Counted from the first letter of the stretch, positions 15,899 to 24,462 are shown. The stretch: DNA of 27,654 nucleotides from an uncultured Prevotella sp. (GCA_900541575.1 UQKO01000034.1:1-27654), one strand, 5' to 3'. Translations and numbers: made by a program. The notes: generated by a model not told the origin, from the sequence alone.

Positions 15899-17167
15899 AT
15901 GCTTTACTATTTATTCCGCTTCCTCGAACAATTCGGGGTGTCAGGCTCGGGTATGTGGTCGTACATATCCTTCCGCGCCTTACTCGCGCTCATCCTTGCC
16001 CTCGTCATCTCGGCATGGTTTGGCGAGTATTTCATCAAGTGGATGAAACGACACAATATCAGCGAAACCCAACGCGACGCTTCCATCGATCCCTTCGGTG
16101 TAAAGAAAATCAATGTTCCCTCTATGGGGGGCATTATCATTATCGTGGCCATTCTCGTGCCATGCTTACTGCTAGGCCGACTGCGCAACATTTATCTCAT
16201 ACTGATGCTCGTTACCACTGTATGGCTCGGCCTTCTTGGTTTCCTCGACGACTATATAAAGATATTCAAGAAGAATAAAGATGGGCTGCCAGGTAAATTC
16301 AAGATTATAGGCCAAGTGCTTCTTGGCTTAGGCGTAGGGCTCACACTTTACCTTAGTCCAGATGCTACTATCCGAGAAAACATTGAAATGCAGCAGCACG
16401 GAGAACGCACTGAAATAGTACACAAAAGCCAAGCCGTAAAGAGCACAAAGACGACAATTCCCTTTGTAAAAGAAAACAACTTCGACTATGCCGAATTAGC
16501 TAGCTTCTGCGGAAAATACAAACGACAAGCTGGTTGGGCAATTTTCGTCATAGTGACTATTTTCGTCATCACCGCCGTATCCAATGGTGCCAACCTCAAT
16601 GATGGTATGGATGGTATGGCGGCTGGCAACTCTGCCATCATATTCATCGCGCTAGGCATACTAGCCTACGTCTCGAGTCACATTGAGTTTGCGTCATATC
16701 TTAATATAATGTACGTACCAGGCTCACAGGAACTAGTTATCTTCACCTGCGCCACAGTAGGTGCACTCGTTGGCTTCCTCTGGTATAATGCTTACCCAGC
16801 ACAGATTTTCATGGGCGACACTGGTTCGCTCGCCATCGGCGGCATCATTGCAGTGCTTGCCATCATCATCCACAAAGAATTACTCATTCCCATACTCTGC
16901 GGCATATTCTTGCTCGAAAGTCTCAGTGTCATCTTGCAAGTAGAATACTTTAAGTTAGGAAAGCGCAAAGGGCGCAAGCAACGCATCTTCAAGCGTACTC
17001 CCATTCACGACAATTTCAGAGTACTTCCCTCGCAGCTCGACCCTGAGTGTAAGTATCTGCTCAAATGGCCCCACGGAGCTTGGCATGAAAGTAAAATTAC
17101 CGTGCGTTTCTGGATTACCACTATCATCCTCGCCGCACTCACCATTATTACGTTGAAAATCCGATGA
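15899..17167 (+). CDS. mraY: Phospho-MurNAc-pentapeptide transferase MraY
   Basis: A 422-residue polytopic inner-membrane enzyme that transfers phospho-MurNAc-pentapeptide to undecaprenyl phosphate, making lipid I. The Mg/catalytic pair D117-D118 (FLDDYIKIFKKNKDG), the NLNDGMDG block (232-239), FMGDTGS (304-310) and a C-terminal His at 370 are visible. The family's triple-His loop reads H370-D-N-F here. The protein is about 60 residues longer than the E. coli enzyme because of an insertion near 155-205 between two membrane helices, which I associate with Bacteroidota MraY. The stop overlaps the murD start by 4 bp (ATGA), indicating translational coupling. Confidence 0.96.
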   Translation: MLYYLFRFLEQFGVSGSGMWSYISFRALLALILALVISAWFGEYFIKWMKRHNISETQRDASIDPFGVKKINVPSMGGIIIIVAILVPCLLLGRLRNIYLILMLVTTVWLGLLGFLDDYIKIFKKNKDGLPGKFKIIGQVLLGLGVGLTLYLSPDATIRENIEMQQHGERTEIVHKSQAVKSTKTTIPFVKENNFDYAELASFCGKYKRQAGWAIFVIVTIFVITAVSNGANLNDGMDGMAAGNSAIIFIALGILAYVSSHIEFASYLNIMYVPGSQELVIFTCATVGALVGFLWYNAYPAQIFMGDTGSLAIGGIIAVLAIIIHKELLIPILCGIFLLESLSVILQVEYFKLGKRKGRKQRIFKRTPIHDNFRVLPSQLDPECKYLLKWPHGAWHESKITVRFWITTIILAALTIITLKIR

Positions 17168-18495
17168 AACTTGCAGTTTTAGGAGCAGCCGAGAGCGGCG
17201 TAGGAGCCGCCATCCTGGCACAGAAGAAAGGCTACGATGTCTTTGTTTCAGACATGGGAAGCATTAAGGATCGTTACAAGCAGATGCTTGATGCTCACCA
17301 CATCACATGGGAAGAAGGTCACCATACGGAAAGCGAGATTCTTAACGCCGACGAGGTGGTAAAGAGTCCAGGCATACCCGAAACCGCTCCCATGGTGGCG
17401 AAACTCATGGCTCAAGGCACCCCCATCATTAGTGAGATAGAGCTAGCGGGCCGCTACACCGATGCACGCATGATTTGCATCACAGGAAGCAACGGAAAGA
17501 CCACCACGACCTCGCTCATCTACCACATCTTGAAAAAAGCGGGAGTAGATGTAGGGCTCGCTGGTAATATCGGCCATAGCCTCGCCCTACAGGTGGCAGA
17601 AGCACCCCATAGCACATATGTAATAGAGCTGTCTTCCTTTCAACTCGACAATATGTATAAATTCCGCGCCAATATTGCGGTGCTACTCAACATAACGCCC
17701 GACCACCTTGATCGTTACGGATTCTGCATGCAAAACTATGTAGACGCGAAGATGCGCATTCTTCAAAATCAGACAAAGAGCGATACATTCGTGTATTGGA
17801 AAGAAGACGAGCACGTACCCAACGAACTTCCGAAGTATAACAATCCAAGCCTCAAGTGCTGCTTCACCGACGAGCCACAGCAAGCATCCGCAGGCTTTGC
17901 CGAGGGTGAGCGCTTCATCGTAGAGAGCCCCATCCACTTTGAGATGCCAATGAGCGAACTTTCTCTTCCCGGCCGACACAACTTACGCAATTCTTTGGCA
18001 GCCGCCATCGCTTGTCTTGCTGCGGGCATTAGCCCCGAGATTGTGCGTCAAGGCCTCTCCGACTTCCCCGGTGTGGAGCATCGTCTCGAGAAGGCTGGCA
18101 CGGTAAACGGCATACACTTCGTCAACGACTCGAAGGCTACCAACGTAGATGCTTGCTATTGTGCACTTGAAAGCATGAAGACCCCCGTAGTGCTGATTCT
18201 CGGCGGCAAAGACAAAGGTAACGACTATTCACAGATTATTCCTTTCGTCAAGGAAAAATGTCGTGCCTTGGTCTATATGGGAGTAGACAACAGTAAGCTC
18301 CATGCCAATTTCGACGTGCTTGGTCTACCTATTGCCGACACACACTCTATGCAAGAATGTATGGAACAAGCCGTTAAGTTAGCCCACGAAGGCGACACCA
18401 TTTTGCTTAGCCCCTGCTGTGCAAGCTTCGACCTTTTCAAGAATATGGAAGATCGCGGCGAACAATTCAAAGCATGGGTAAAAGCTTGGAAGTAA
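17164..18495 (+). CDS. murD: UDP-MurNAc-L-alanine--D-glutamate ligase MurD
   Basis: A 443-residue cytoplasmic Mur ligase that adds D-glutamate to UDP-MurNAc-L-Ala. The N-terminal Rossmann-like domain starts MKLAVLGAAESGVGAAIL; the ATP loop TGSNGKTTTT is at 107-116; a His/Asp block NITPDHLDRYG and the C-terminal DSKATN and GGKDKG segments are typical of the family. Its ATG overlaps the mraY stop, so it is translated by coupling. A 46-bp gap without terminator leads to ftsW if the longer ftsW start is right. Confidence 0.96.
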   Translation: MKLAVLGAAESGVGAAILAQKKGYDVFVSDMGSIKDRYKQMLDAHHITWEEGHHTESEILNADEVVKSPGIPETAPMVAKLMAQGTPIISEIELAGRYTDARMICITGSNGKTTTTSLIYHILKKAGVDVGLAGNIGHSLALQVAEAPHSTYVIELSSFQLDNMYKFRANIAVLLNITPDHLDRYGFCMQNYVDAKMRILQNQTKSDTFVYWKEDEHVPNELPKYNNPSLKCCFTDEPQQASAGFAEGERFIVESPIHFEMPMSELSLPGRHNLRNSLAAAIACLAAGISPEIVRQGLSDFPGVEHRLEKAGTVNGIHFVNDSKATNVDACYCALESMKTPVVLILGGKDKGNDYSQIIPFVKEKCRALVYMGVDNSKLHANFDVLGLPIADTHSMQECMEQAVKLAHEGDTILLSPCCASFDLFKNMEDRGEQFKAWVKAWK

Positions 18496-18541
18496 GATAC
18501 TCCCTACATCAATTTCCCCCTCACGCATCAAAACCACGACT

Positions 18542-19876
18542 ATGGGATTCTTCAGAAAATCCACACCACACAGAGAGTCCACGAGCTCACCCATTACAGA
18601 TTCCCCCAAGGCACAAATAGCCCTTGAGGAAGGCGCGGCAGCACCTTCTCCACAAGGGGAGACCAAGCGTACTGGCATTGGTTCGCTTTTCATGGGCGAT
18701 CGTGTCATTTGGGTCGTATTCTTCTTTCTGTGCATCATCTCACTTATTGAGGTATATAGCGCAGCGAGCACGCTTGCCTATAAGTCAGGGCGCTTTTGGG
18801 ATCCCCTAGTCAAGCAAGCATTGTTTCTAGCGGGTGGCACAGTCATCGTCATCATTGTACATCGCATTCCATGCCGCATGTTCAAGATACTCCCCGTGCT
18901 GCTATTACCCATCTCCATCGTTCTTCTGTTGGTCACGCTCTTTTCGGGCGCGGCCACCAACGATGCCGCGCGCTGGATTGACCTTGGCTTCATACGCTTC
19001 CAACCCTCCGAAATAGCAAAGGGCTCCGTCATCATCACCGAAGCCCTCATCTTGTCGCGTTCGCAGCAGCAAGAGGGAGCTTCGCGTAAATGCTTCAAAT
19101 ACATCCTGATTATCACAGGAATCGTCTGTGCATTTATCCTTCCCGAGAACCTCTCTACGGCGGCACTTCTTTTTGGCGTAGTAGTGCTCATGATGTTTAT
19201 CGGACGTGTATCGCTGAAGCAACTCGGAGCCTTGTTTGGATCGCTTACTTTGCTTGTCATGCTCATCGTCGGTCTCATGTTCATTGCCCCCAAGAATGGT
19301 GTATTCCATCGCTTCTCCACATGGGAAGAACGCCTAGAAAGCCATTTTTCACCCGATGATCCAAAAGAAGACGACCCCGCCACCTACGACATCGATAAAG
19401 GCGCGCAAGTGGCTCATGCCAACATAGCCATTGCTTCGAGCAACGGCATTGGCAAGATGCCAGGAAACTCTGTGCAGCGCGACTTCTTGAGCCAAGCTTT
19501 CTCCGACTTTATCTTTGCCGTAATCATCGAAGAAATGGGTGTAACGGGAGCAGTCGTCGTAGTGTTCCTTTACATTATCCTATTATTCCGAGCAGGAAGA
19601 ATCTCAAGCCGGTGCGAGCGCAACTTTCCTCCTTTCCTAGCCATGGGGCTCACGTTGTTGCTCGTGTCGCAAGCAGTGCTCAACATGATGGTAGCCACAG
19701 GCCTTTTTCCCGTAACTGGTCAGCCACTACCTCTCATCAGCCGCGGCGGTACATCCACACTTATTAACTGCGCCTACATTGGAATGATCCTCAGTGTGAG
19801 CCGATATGCCAAGCAAGTAAAAGAGCCTCAACATACCCGCTTCGATGGCCCTATGACAGAGATAAAGCATCAATAA
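18542..19876 (+). CDS. ftsW: SEDS peptidoglycan polymerase FtsW
   Basis: A 444-residue SEDS glycosyltransferase that polymerises septal glycan from lipid II together with FtsI. It has about ten membrane spans, and the family's C-terminal block GQPLPLISRGGTSTLINC is intact. Residues 1-50 form a polar Ser/Pro/Glu-rich leader that is not expected in relatives, which begin close to the GDRVIW motif. An in-frame ATG at 18692 (MGDRVIWVVFF) is therefore a serious alternative start; if used, the 196 bp after murD would be a leader that contains the palindrome at 18621-18658. The upstream frame stays open for 50 codons, so I keep the longer form with reservation. It is the last gene of the operon and is followed by a strong terminator. 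Confidence 0.93.
   Translation: MGFFRKSTPHRESTSSPITDSPKAQIALEEGAAAPSPQGETKRTGIGSLFMGDRVIWVVFFFLCIISLIEVYSAASTLAYKSGRFWDPLVKQALFLAGGTVIVIIVHRIPCRMFKILPVLLLPISIVLLLVTLFSGAATNDAARWIDLGFIRFQPSEIAKGSVIITEALILSRSQQQEGASRKCFKYILIITGIVCAFILPENLSTAALLFGVVVLMMFIGRVSLKQLGALFGSLTLLVMLIVGLMFIAPKNGVFHRFSTWEERLESHFSPDDPKEDDPATYDIDKGAQVAHANIAIASSNGIGKMPGNSVQRDFLSQAFSDFIFAVIIEEMGVTGAVVVVFLYIILLFRAGRISSRCERNFPPFLAMGLTLLLVSQAVLNMMVATGLFPVTGQPLPLISRGGTSTLINCAYIGMILSVSRYAKQVKEPQHTRFDGPMTEIKHQ
18621..18658 (+). repeat. Imperfect palindrome at the ftsW 5' end
   Basis: CCCTTG (18621-18626) pairs with CAAGGG (18653-18658), and further GG/CC and AAGG/CCTT pairs follow inside with a mismatch and a short bulge. It encodes residues of about 27-39 of the long FtsW form (around EEGAAAPSPQG), or lies in the leader if ftsW starts at 18692. 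Confidence 0.4.
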
Positions 19877-19908
19877 AGCACACACATATAAATTCTATTT
19901 ATCGCCTC

Positions 19909-19942
19909 AAGAGGGCGTGTCCTTATGACACGTCCTCTTTTT
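19909..19942 (+). terminator. Rho-independent terminator of the dcw operon
   Basis: A 12-13-bp stem (19909-19921 with 19927-19939, one G-T wobble) with loop CTTAT runs straight into TTTT and CTT. It lies 33 nt after the ftsW stop and shows that the operon truly ends here. Confidence 0.88.
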
Positions 19943-19954
19943 CTTCCCCTACGA

Positions 19955-20009
19955 TTCGCATTTAGTATGCAAAGCAAAATCATCCTATATACGATGCTTC
20001 GCATTTAGT
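19955..20009 (+). repeat. 12-bp direct repeat upstream of ychF
   Basis: TTCGCATTTAGT occurs at 19955-19966 and again at 19998-20009, 43 bp apart, both preceded by ACGA within a few bases. The second copy ends about 40 bp before the ychF -7 element, so the pair could be an operator; it could also be chance duplication. Confidence 0.4.
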
Positions 20010-20047
20010 TTCCAACATGTTTATGGCCAAGTGTGACAAGAAAAACG

Positions 20048-20055
20048 TAACTTTG
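20048..20055 (+). promoter_or_regulatory. -7 promoter element of ychF
   Basis: TAACTTTG matches TAnnTTTG exactly and lies 28 nt before the ychF ATG. No TTG is seen at the -33 position. The location after the dcw terminator supports its use. Confidence 0.55.
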
Positions 20056-20083
20056 CCCTTCGAAAATAAATAACACGAAAAAT

Positions 20084-21187
20084 ATGAGTTTACAATGCGG
20101 CATTGTGGGCCTCCCCAACGTGGGAAAGTCCACACTATTCAACTGCCTAAGTAATGCCAAGGCACAGTCGGCCAACTTCCCGTTCTGCACCATTGAGCCC
20201 AACGTGGGTGTGATAACCGTGCCCGACGAACGCCTCACCAAATTAGCCGAGCTCGTTCATCCCGGACGCATCGTGCCCACCACCGTAGAGATTGTAGATA
20301 TCGCAGGATTGGTAAAAGGAGCCTCGAAGGGCGAAGGTCTAGGCAACCAATTTTTAGGTAATATACGTGAAACAGATGCCATCATCCACGTGCTCCGCTG
20401 CTTTGACGACGGCAACGTAGTACACGTTGACGGAAGCGTAGACCCCGTTCGCGACAAGGAAATCATTGACACGGAGCTTCAACTCAAAGACCTCGAGACC
20501 GTTGAGAACCGCATCAAGCGCGTAGAAAAAATTGCCAAAGTAGGCGGTGATAAGAATGCCAAAGTTGAATACGATGTGCTTTTGTCCTACAAAGCTGCAC
20601 TCGAAGAGGGCAAAAGCGCCCGCAGCGTAGAGTTTGAAAGCCTAGAAGAGCAAAAAGCAGCCAAAGGGCTATTCTTACTCACATCAAAACCTGTACTCTA
20701 TGTATGCAACGTCGACGAAGCTTCAGCAGCCACGGGCAACCACTACGTAGACGAAGTGCGCAAGGCCGTAAAGGACGAGGGCGCAGAAGTGTTGGTACTT
20801 GCTGCACAGACTGAGGCTGACATTGCCGAACTCGAAACTTACGAAGAGCGCCAAATGTTCCTACAGGACGTAGGCTTGGAAGAGAGTGGTTGCAACCGAC
20901 TGATTAAGGCAGCCTACCACATGCTCAACCTCCAAACCTTCATCACCGCTGGCGAGATGGAAGTAAAAGCATGGACTTTCCACAAGGGGTGGAAAGCACC
21001 ACAGTGCGCTGGTGTGATTCATACCGACTTTGAGAAAGGATTCATCCGCGCCGAAGTAATCAAGTACGATGACTACATCCGTCTCGGCTCTGAATCAGCC
21101 GTGCGCGAAGCTGGATTGCTCCACGTAGAAGGCAAAGAATATGAAGTAGAGGATGGTGATATCATGCATTTCCGCTTCAACGTGTAA
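20084..21187 (+). CDS. ychF: Redox-regulated ATPase YchF (Obg family)
   Basis: A 367-residue cytosolic P-loop NTPase that binds ribosomes and prefers ATP to GTP. The Walker A motif GLPNVGKS is at 9-16, the DxxG motif at 72-75 (DIAG), and the base-specificity motif is NVDE (209-212) rather than NKxD, which is the known basis for ATP use in this family. A C-terminal TGS domain occupies about 280-367 (ending DGDIMHFRFNV). Length and start match the family. It has its own -7 element and lies 110 bp before lgt with only an imperfect hairpin in between, so some transcripts may extend into lgt. Confidence 0.96.
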   Translation: MSLQCGIVGLPNVGKSTLFNCLSNAKAQSANFPFCTIEPNVGVITVPDERLTKLAELVHPGRIVPTTVEIVDIAGLVKGASKGEGLGNQFLGNIRETDAIIHVLRCFDDGNVVHVDGSVDPVRDKEIIDTELQLKDLETVENRIKRVEKIAKVGGDKNAKVEYDVLLSYKAALEEGKSARSVEFESLEEQKAAKGLFLLTSKPVLYVCNVDEASAATGNHYVDEVRKAVKDEGAEVLVLAAQTEADIAELETYEERQMFLQDVGLEESGCNRLIKAAYHMLNLQTFITAGEMEVKAWTFHKGWKAPQCAGVIHTDFEKGFIRAEVIKYDDYIRLGSESAVREAGLLHVEGKEYEVEDGDIMHFRFNV

Positions 21188-21297
21188 CAGATCCTTATGA
21201 GCTAACGGGCAGACAAGCTGACGAGCGATGGGGAAAAGCAAGTTTCCATTCCCCGTCAGATCCATCACCACCTCCCCTACCCCCAATAATTCGCACT

Positions 21298-22140
21298 ATG
21301 ATCACTTGGAATCCCCCCATATCAGTCTTTACGCTCGGCCCTATCGACGTGCGTTGGTATGGCCTATGCTGGTGTATCGGCTTAGCCCTAGCCTACATCG
21401 TTGTATATATGCTCTACAAGCGGCAACAAATACCGCAAGAAAAGTTCGATCCACTCTTTCTCTACTGCTTCGTAGGCATATTAGCAGGCGCACGCCTTGG
21501 CCACTGCCTCCTCTACGAGCCAGGCTATTTCCTAAGCCACCCGCTTGAGATGGTGCTACCCATACACCACATGCCCGATGGATCGTGGAAATTTACGGGC
21601 TATGCAGGACTAGCCTCACACGGAGGAACCCTCGGACTGATGATTGCCCTATGGCTCTACGTACGTCGTACGGGCGTGAACATTATGCGCGTGCTCGACA
21701 ACATTGCCATAGCCACACCCATTGCTGCCTGCTTTATTCGCCTAGGCAACTTGATGAACTCAGAGATAGTAGGCAAGTTTACAAAAACCGACTTCGGCTT
21801 CATCTTCGTTCGCCTTGGTGACACGCAACCTCGCTATCCCGCCCAGCTTTACGAGGCTATAGCCTACCTCCTATTCTTTTTCATCGGCCTAGCCATTTAT
21901 AGCCGTATGAAACAGCGCGTGGGCACGGGATTCTTCTTTGGCTATTGCCTCACGAGCATATTCACGTTCCGCCTACTCGTGGAATTTATCAAGGAAGTGC
22001 AAGAACCTTGGGAAATCTCCATGCAGCAAGCCATCGGCCTCGACCAAGGCCAATTGCTCAGTCTGCCCTTCATCCTCATAGGGCTCTACTGTATGCTAGG
22101 CGGCAGATGGTGCAAGAAACTCGGCGAAAAGAAATCTTGA
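21298..22140 (+). CDS. lgt: Prolipoprotein diacylglyceryl transferase Lgt
   Basis: A 280-residue inner-membrane enzyme with about seven spans that transfers diacylglycerol from phosphatidylglycerol to the lipobox cysteine of prolipoproteins. The signature RLGNLMNSEIVGK contains R148, N151, N154 and E156; H108 lies in GYAGLASHGG; and a C-terminal Arg sits in FTFRLLVEF, all in the places of the essential E. coli residues. It ends at a strong terminator. The next two genes encode predicted lipoproteins, which would be its substrates. Confidence 0.96.
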   Translation: MITWNPPISVFTLGPIDVRWYGLCWCIGLALAYIVVYMLYKRQQIPQEKFDPLFLYCFVGILAGARLGHCLLYEPGYFLSHPLEMVLPIHHMPDGSWKFTGYAGLASHGGTLGLMIALWLYVRRTGVNIMRVLDNIAIATPIAACFIRLGNLMNSEIVGKFTKTDFGFIFVRLGDTQPRYPAQLYEAIAYLLFFFIGLAIYSRMKQRVGTGFFFGYCLTSIFTFRLLVEFIKEVQEPWEISMQQAIGLDQGQLLSLPFILIGLYCMLGGRWCKKLGEKKS

Positions 22141-22177
22141 TACAAAGGTAAAAGAGCTGAAAAGAGCTTTTGCAAGA

Positions 22178-22207
22178 AGAGAGTGTACAATTGTGCACTC
22201 TCTTTTT
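22178..22207 (+). terminator. Rho-independent terminator after lgt
   Basis: A 13-bp stem (22178-22190 with 22191-22203, one T-G wobble) that folds back with almost no spacer, followed by TTTTT ending at 22207. It starts 38 nt after the lgt stop. Confidence 0.88.
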
Positions 22208-22615
22208 GTACCCTCCCGAGGGCTTTGCAAAATTTTAGTTCAGCAGATATTCCCTATTGGTATTGCCCGAATGCCATTTGTCTGCCCATTCTCATGTTGT
22301 AAAACTGATGAGTGACAAACTTGACTACACAAAGAATGCAGTACAGAATACAAACAGGAACAACATTTGAGCAGGGAATGCATCATCCCTGCTTACGAAG
22401 CACAATTCTATCTATACATTCTGTCTGTCAAGCCTAATATTTCCATTCGTGAAAGCACTTCCGTCCGTTTGGCCCAGCACGGATGGGCCTAGGTCTTAGC
22501 GTGATAATAACGAAGTTTGGAACACTCCGTTCGCAAGAGGAAGATTCTATCCACGCATTTAGTATCTTAACATACTTTGTGTAAGAAAAAATGCACGTAT
22601 TCCTAATTAAATGAT
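22208..22615. other. Gene-free intergenic DNA with hairpins
   Basis: No supported gene. Two stable hairpins are visible: 22370-22393 (AGCAGGGA/TCCCTGCT, 8-nt loop) and 22471-22489 (GGCCCA/TGGGCC, 7-nt loop). The second is in a GC-rich patch that differs from its surroundings. A 74-codon minus-strand frame across 22434-22658 has no recognisable domain and I do not call it. Confidence 0.45.
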
Positions 22616-22623
22616 TACTTTTG
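22616..22623 (+). promoter_or_regulatory. -7 promoter element of the OmpA-like/TPR lipoprotein gene
   Basis: TACTTTTG matches TAnnTTTG exactly, 73 nt before the ATG. No TTG is seen about 20 nt upstream. The expected transcript would begin with a 7-bp hairpin, CAATGAA (22629-22635) pairing with TTCATTG (22644-22650). Confidence 0.55.
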
Positions 22624-22695
22624 CATATCAATGAACAATGCAATTCATTGTAAAACACTTTCTTACGCTAACAATAAAAACACAACCTATACACG

Positions 22696-24393
22696 ATGCA
22701 AAACAAATTTCTCTTTATGGCATTGGCTGGTTCGCTAATGCTGACTTCGTGCAACAAACTCGGAGAACTATCTGCTGATAACTTTACCGTCACGCCTTCG
22801 CCCCTCGAGGCCGTAGGAGGCAAAGTACCCGTAACCATCAACGGCCGCTTCCCTGAAAAATATATGAAGAAGAAGGCCGTCGTAACAGTGCTTCCCGTGC
22901 TTACCTACAACGGCACAAGCACAAACGGGCAACCCGCTACTTTCCAAGGCGAGAAAGTACAGGGTAACGACCAAGAAATTTCCTACAAACTAGGCGGCAA
23001 CTACACGATGAAGAACTCCTTCAACTATGTAGATGCTATGCACCAAAGCGAACTCTACCTTACTTTCGATGCTCAAGTGGGCAAGAAGAAGGTGAAAGTG
23101 CCACGCGTAAAGGTAGCTAACGGCGTACTAGCCACTTCCACGCTAATCAACCGCGCCGCTGCTTCGTCCGATGCACAGATTGCTCCCGATGCTTACCAGT
23201 ATGCTATCAAGCAGACCAAACAGGCGCAGATTAAATATCTTATCAACCAGGCCAACATTCGCAACAGTGAACTCAAGACGACCTCGGTGAAGGATTTTGT
23301 AGAAACGCTCAAACAGATTAAGGCAGACCAAAAAGGATTCATGCTCGACAATATTGAGGTTTCGGCCTATGCTTCGCCCGATGGAGGTATGAAAGTCAAC
23401 GAGGCTTTAGCCCAGAAACGTGAGAAATCTTCAAAGGGATATGTGGGCAAGCAACTGAAAGCTGCCAAGCTTGACGCCGACGTAGACTCTAAGTATACAG
23501 CCGAAGACTGGGAAGGCTTCCAACAATTGGTAAGCCAATCGAACATACAGGATAAGGACGTGATTCTTCGCGTACTCTCAATGTATCAAGACCCCGAGGA
23601 GCGCGAAAAGCAAATTCGCAATCTCTCAGCGGGATTCAAAGAATTGGCCGACGAGATTCTACCCGAACTGCGCCGTGCCCGCATGACGATTAATTACAAC
23701 CTCATTGGCCGTTCGGACGACGAAATCCAGGAACAGTACAAGACGGATGCTTCAAAACTCTCTGTAGAAGAGCTCCTCTATGGTGCTACGCTCACAGAGA
23801 ATGCTGACGAGCAAAAGGATATCTACACCACCACTACGAAACTCTATCCCAACGATTTCCGTGCCTACAACAACCTGGCTACTCTAGCCTATAAGCAAGG
23901 CAACCTGGCCGAAGCTAAATCGCTCCTTAATCAGGCTACTTCTAAGAAGGCTGATGCTGCCGAGGTGAACGCCAACAAGGCACTCATCGCCCTAGCAGAA
24001 GGAAATACCGAAGAGGCTCAGAATGCACTGATGAAGGCTACTGCTTCGCCCAACTATAATGAAGTATTGGGCAACCTACAGGTAGCTGCTGGCAACTATA
24101 GCCAAGCCGCTCAGAGTCTCAAAGGCATCCATAGTAACTCTGCCGCTTTGGCCCAAATATTGAATAAGGACTATGCCTCAGCAACCAACACGCTCAAAGC
24201 CGTGGCTCAGCCCAATGCTCTGACGAGCTACCTCAAAGCCATCGTAGCTGCACGCACTAATCAAGAAAAGGACGTGATAGCCAACCTTAAAGATGCGTTT
24301 GCTAAGGATAGCTCGCTCAAAAGCTATGCCGCTCACGACATGGAATTCGTTGCGCTCTTCAACGATTCGGCTTTCCAAAACTTACTGAAATAA
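22696..24393 (+). CDS. Lipoprotein with degenerate OmpA-like region and TPR repeats
   Basis: A 565-residue predicted lipoprotein. The signal peptide ends in the lipobox LTSC with C19 as the lipidated residue. Residues about 25-150 look like a beta-rich domain. Residues 218-252 (IEVSAYASPDGGMKVNEALAQKREKSSK and beyond) resemble an OmpA/MotB peptidoglycan-binding segment with the SPDG...N..LA..R pattern. From about 378 to 545 there are helical repeats of TPR type (YNNLATLAYKQGNLAEAKSL is the clearest). Such proteins often link the outer membrane to peptidoglycan or serve as scaffolds; the precise function is unknown. It has its own promoter and terminator. Confidence 0.85.
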   Translation: MQNKFLFMALAGSLMLTSCNKLGELSADNFTVTPSPLEAVGGKVPVTINGRFPEKYMKKKAVVTVLPVLTYNGTSTNGQPATFQGEKVQGNDQEISYKLGGNYTMKNSFNYVDAMHQSELYLTFDAQVGKKKVKVPRVKVANGVLATSTLINRAAASSDAQIAPDAYQYAIKQTKQAQIKYLINQANIRNSELKTTSVKDFVETLKQIKADQKGFMLDNIEVSAYASPDGGMKVNEALAQKREKSSKGYVGKQLKAAKLDADVDSKYTAEDWEGFQQLVSQSNIQDKDVILRVLSMYQDPEEREKQIRNLSAGFKELADEILPELRRARMTINYNLIGRSDDEIQEQYKTDASKLSVEELLYGATLTENADEQKDIYTTTTKLYPNDFRAYNNLATLAYKQGNLAEAKSLLNQATSKKADAAEVNANKALIALAEGNTEEAQNALMKATASPNYNEVLGNLQVAAGNYSQAAQSLKGIHSNSAALAQILNKDYASATNTLKAVAQPNALTSYLKAIVAARTNQEKDVIANLKDAFAKDSSLKSYAAHDMEFVALFNDSAFQNLLK

Positions 24394-24408
24394 GCATCAT
24401 CTCTCATC

Positions 24409-24462
24409 GGGGTTGAAGTCTTGCGGACATAAATTTATATCCGCAAGACTCCAACCCCTTTT
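24409..24462 (+). terminator. Rho-independent terminator after the OmpA-like/TPR lipoprotein gene
   Basis: A 19-bp stem (24409-24427 with 24440-24458, one A/C mismatch) whose 12-nt loop can pair further, followed by TTTT to 24462. It begins 16 nt after the stop codon. It overlaps the 5' end of an in-frame extension of the next gene, which argues against that longer start. Confidence 0.9.

Noticed and set aside
21219..21258. Terminator between ychF and lgt
   Set aside because: Only the outer TGACG/CGTCA and a few inner bases pair, with mismatches and no T-run, so read-through into lgt is as likely.
22434..22658. 74-codon leftward ORF in the spacer before the OmpA-like/TPR lipoprotein gene
   Set aside because: It crosses the lipoprotein promoter, has no recognisable domain and runs over a palindromic GC-rich patch; more likely chance or part of a degenerate intergenic element.
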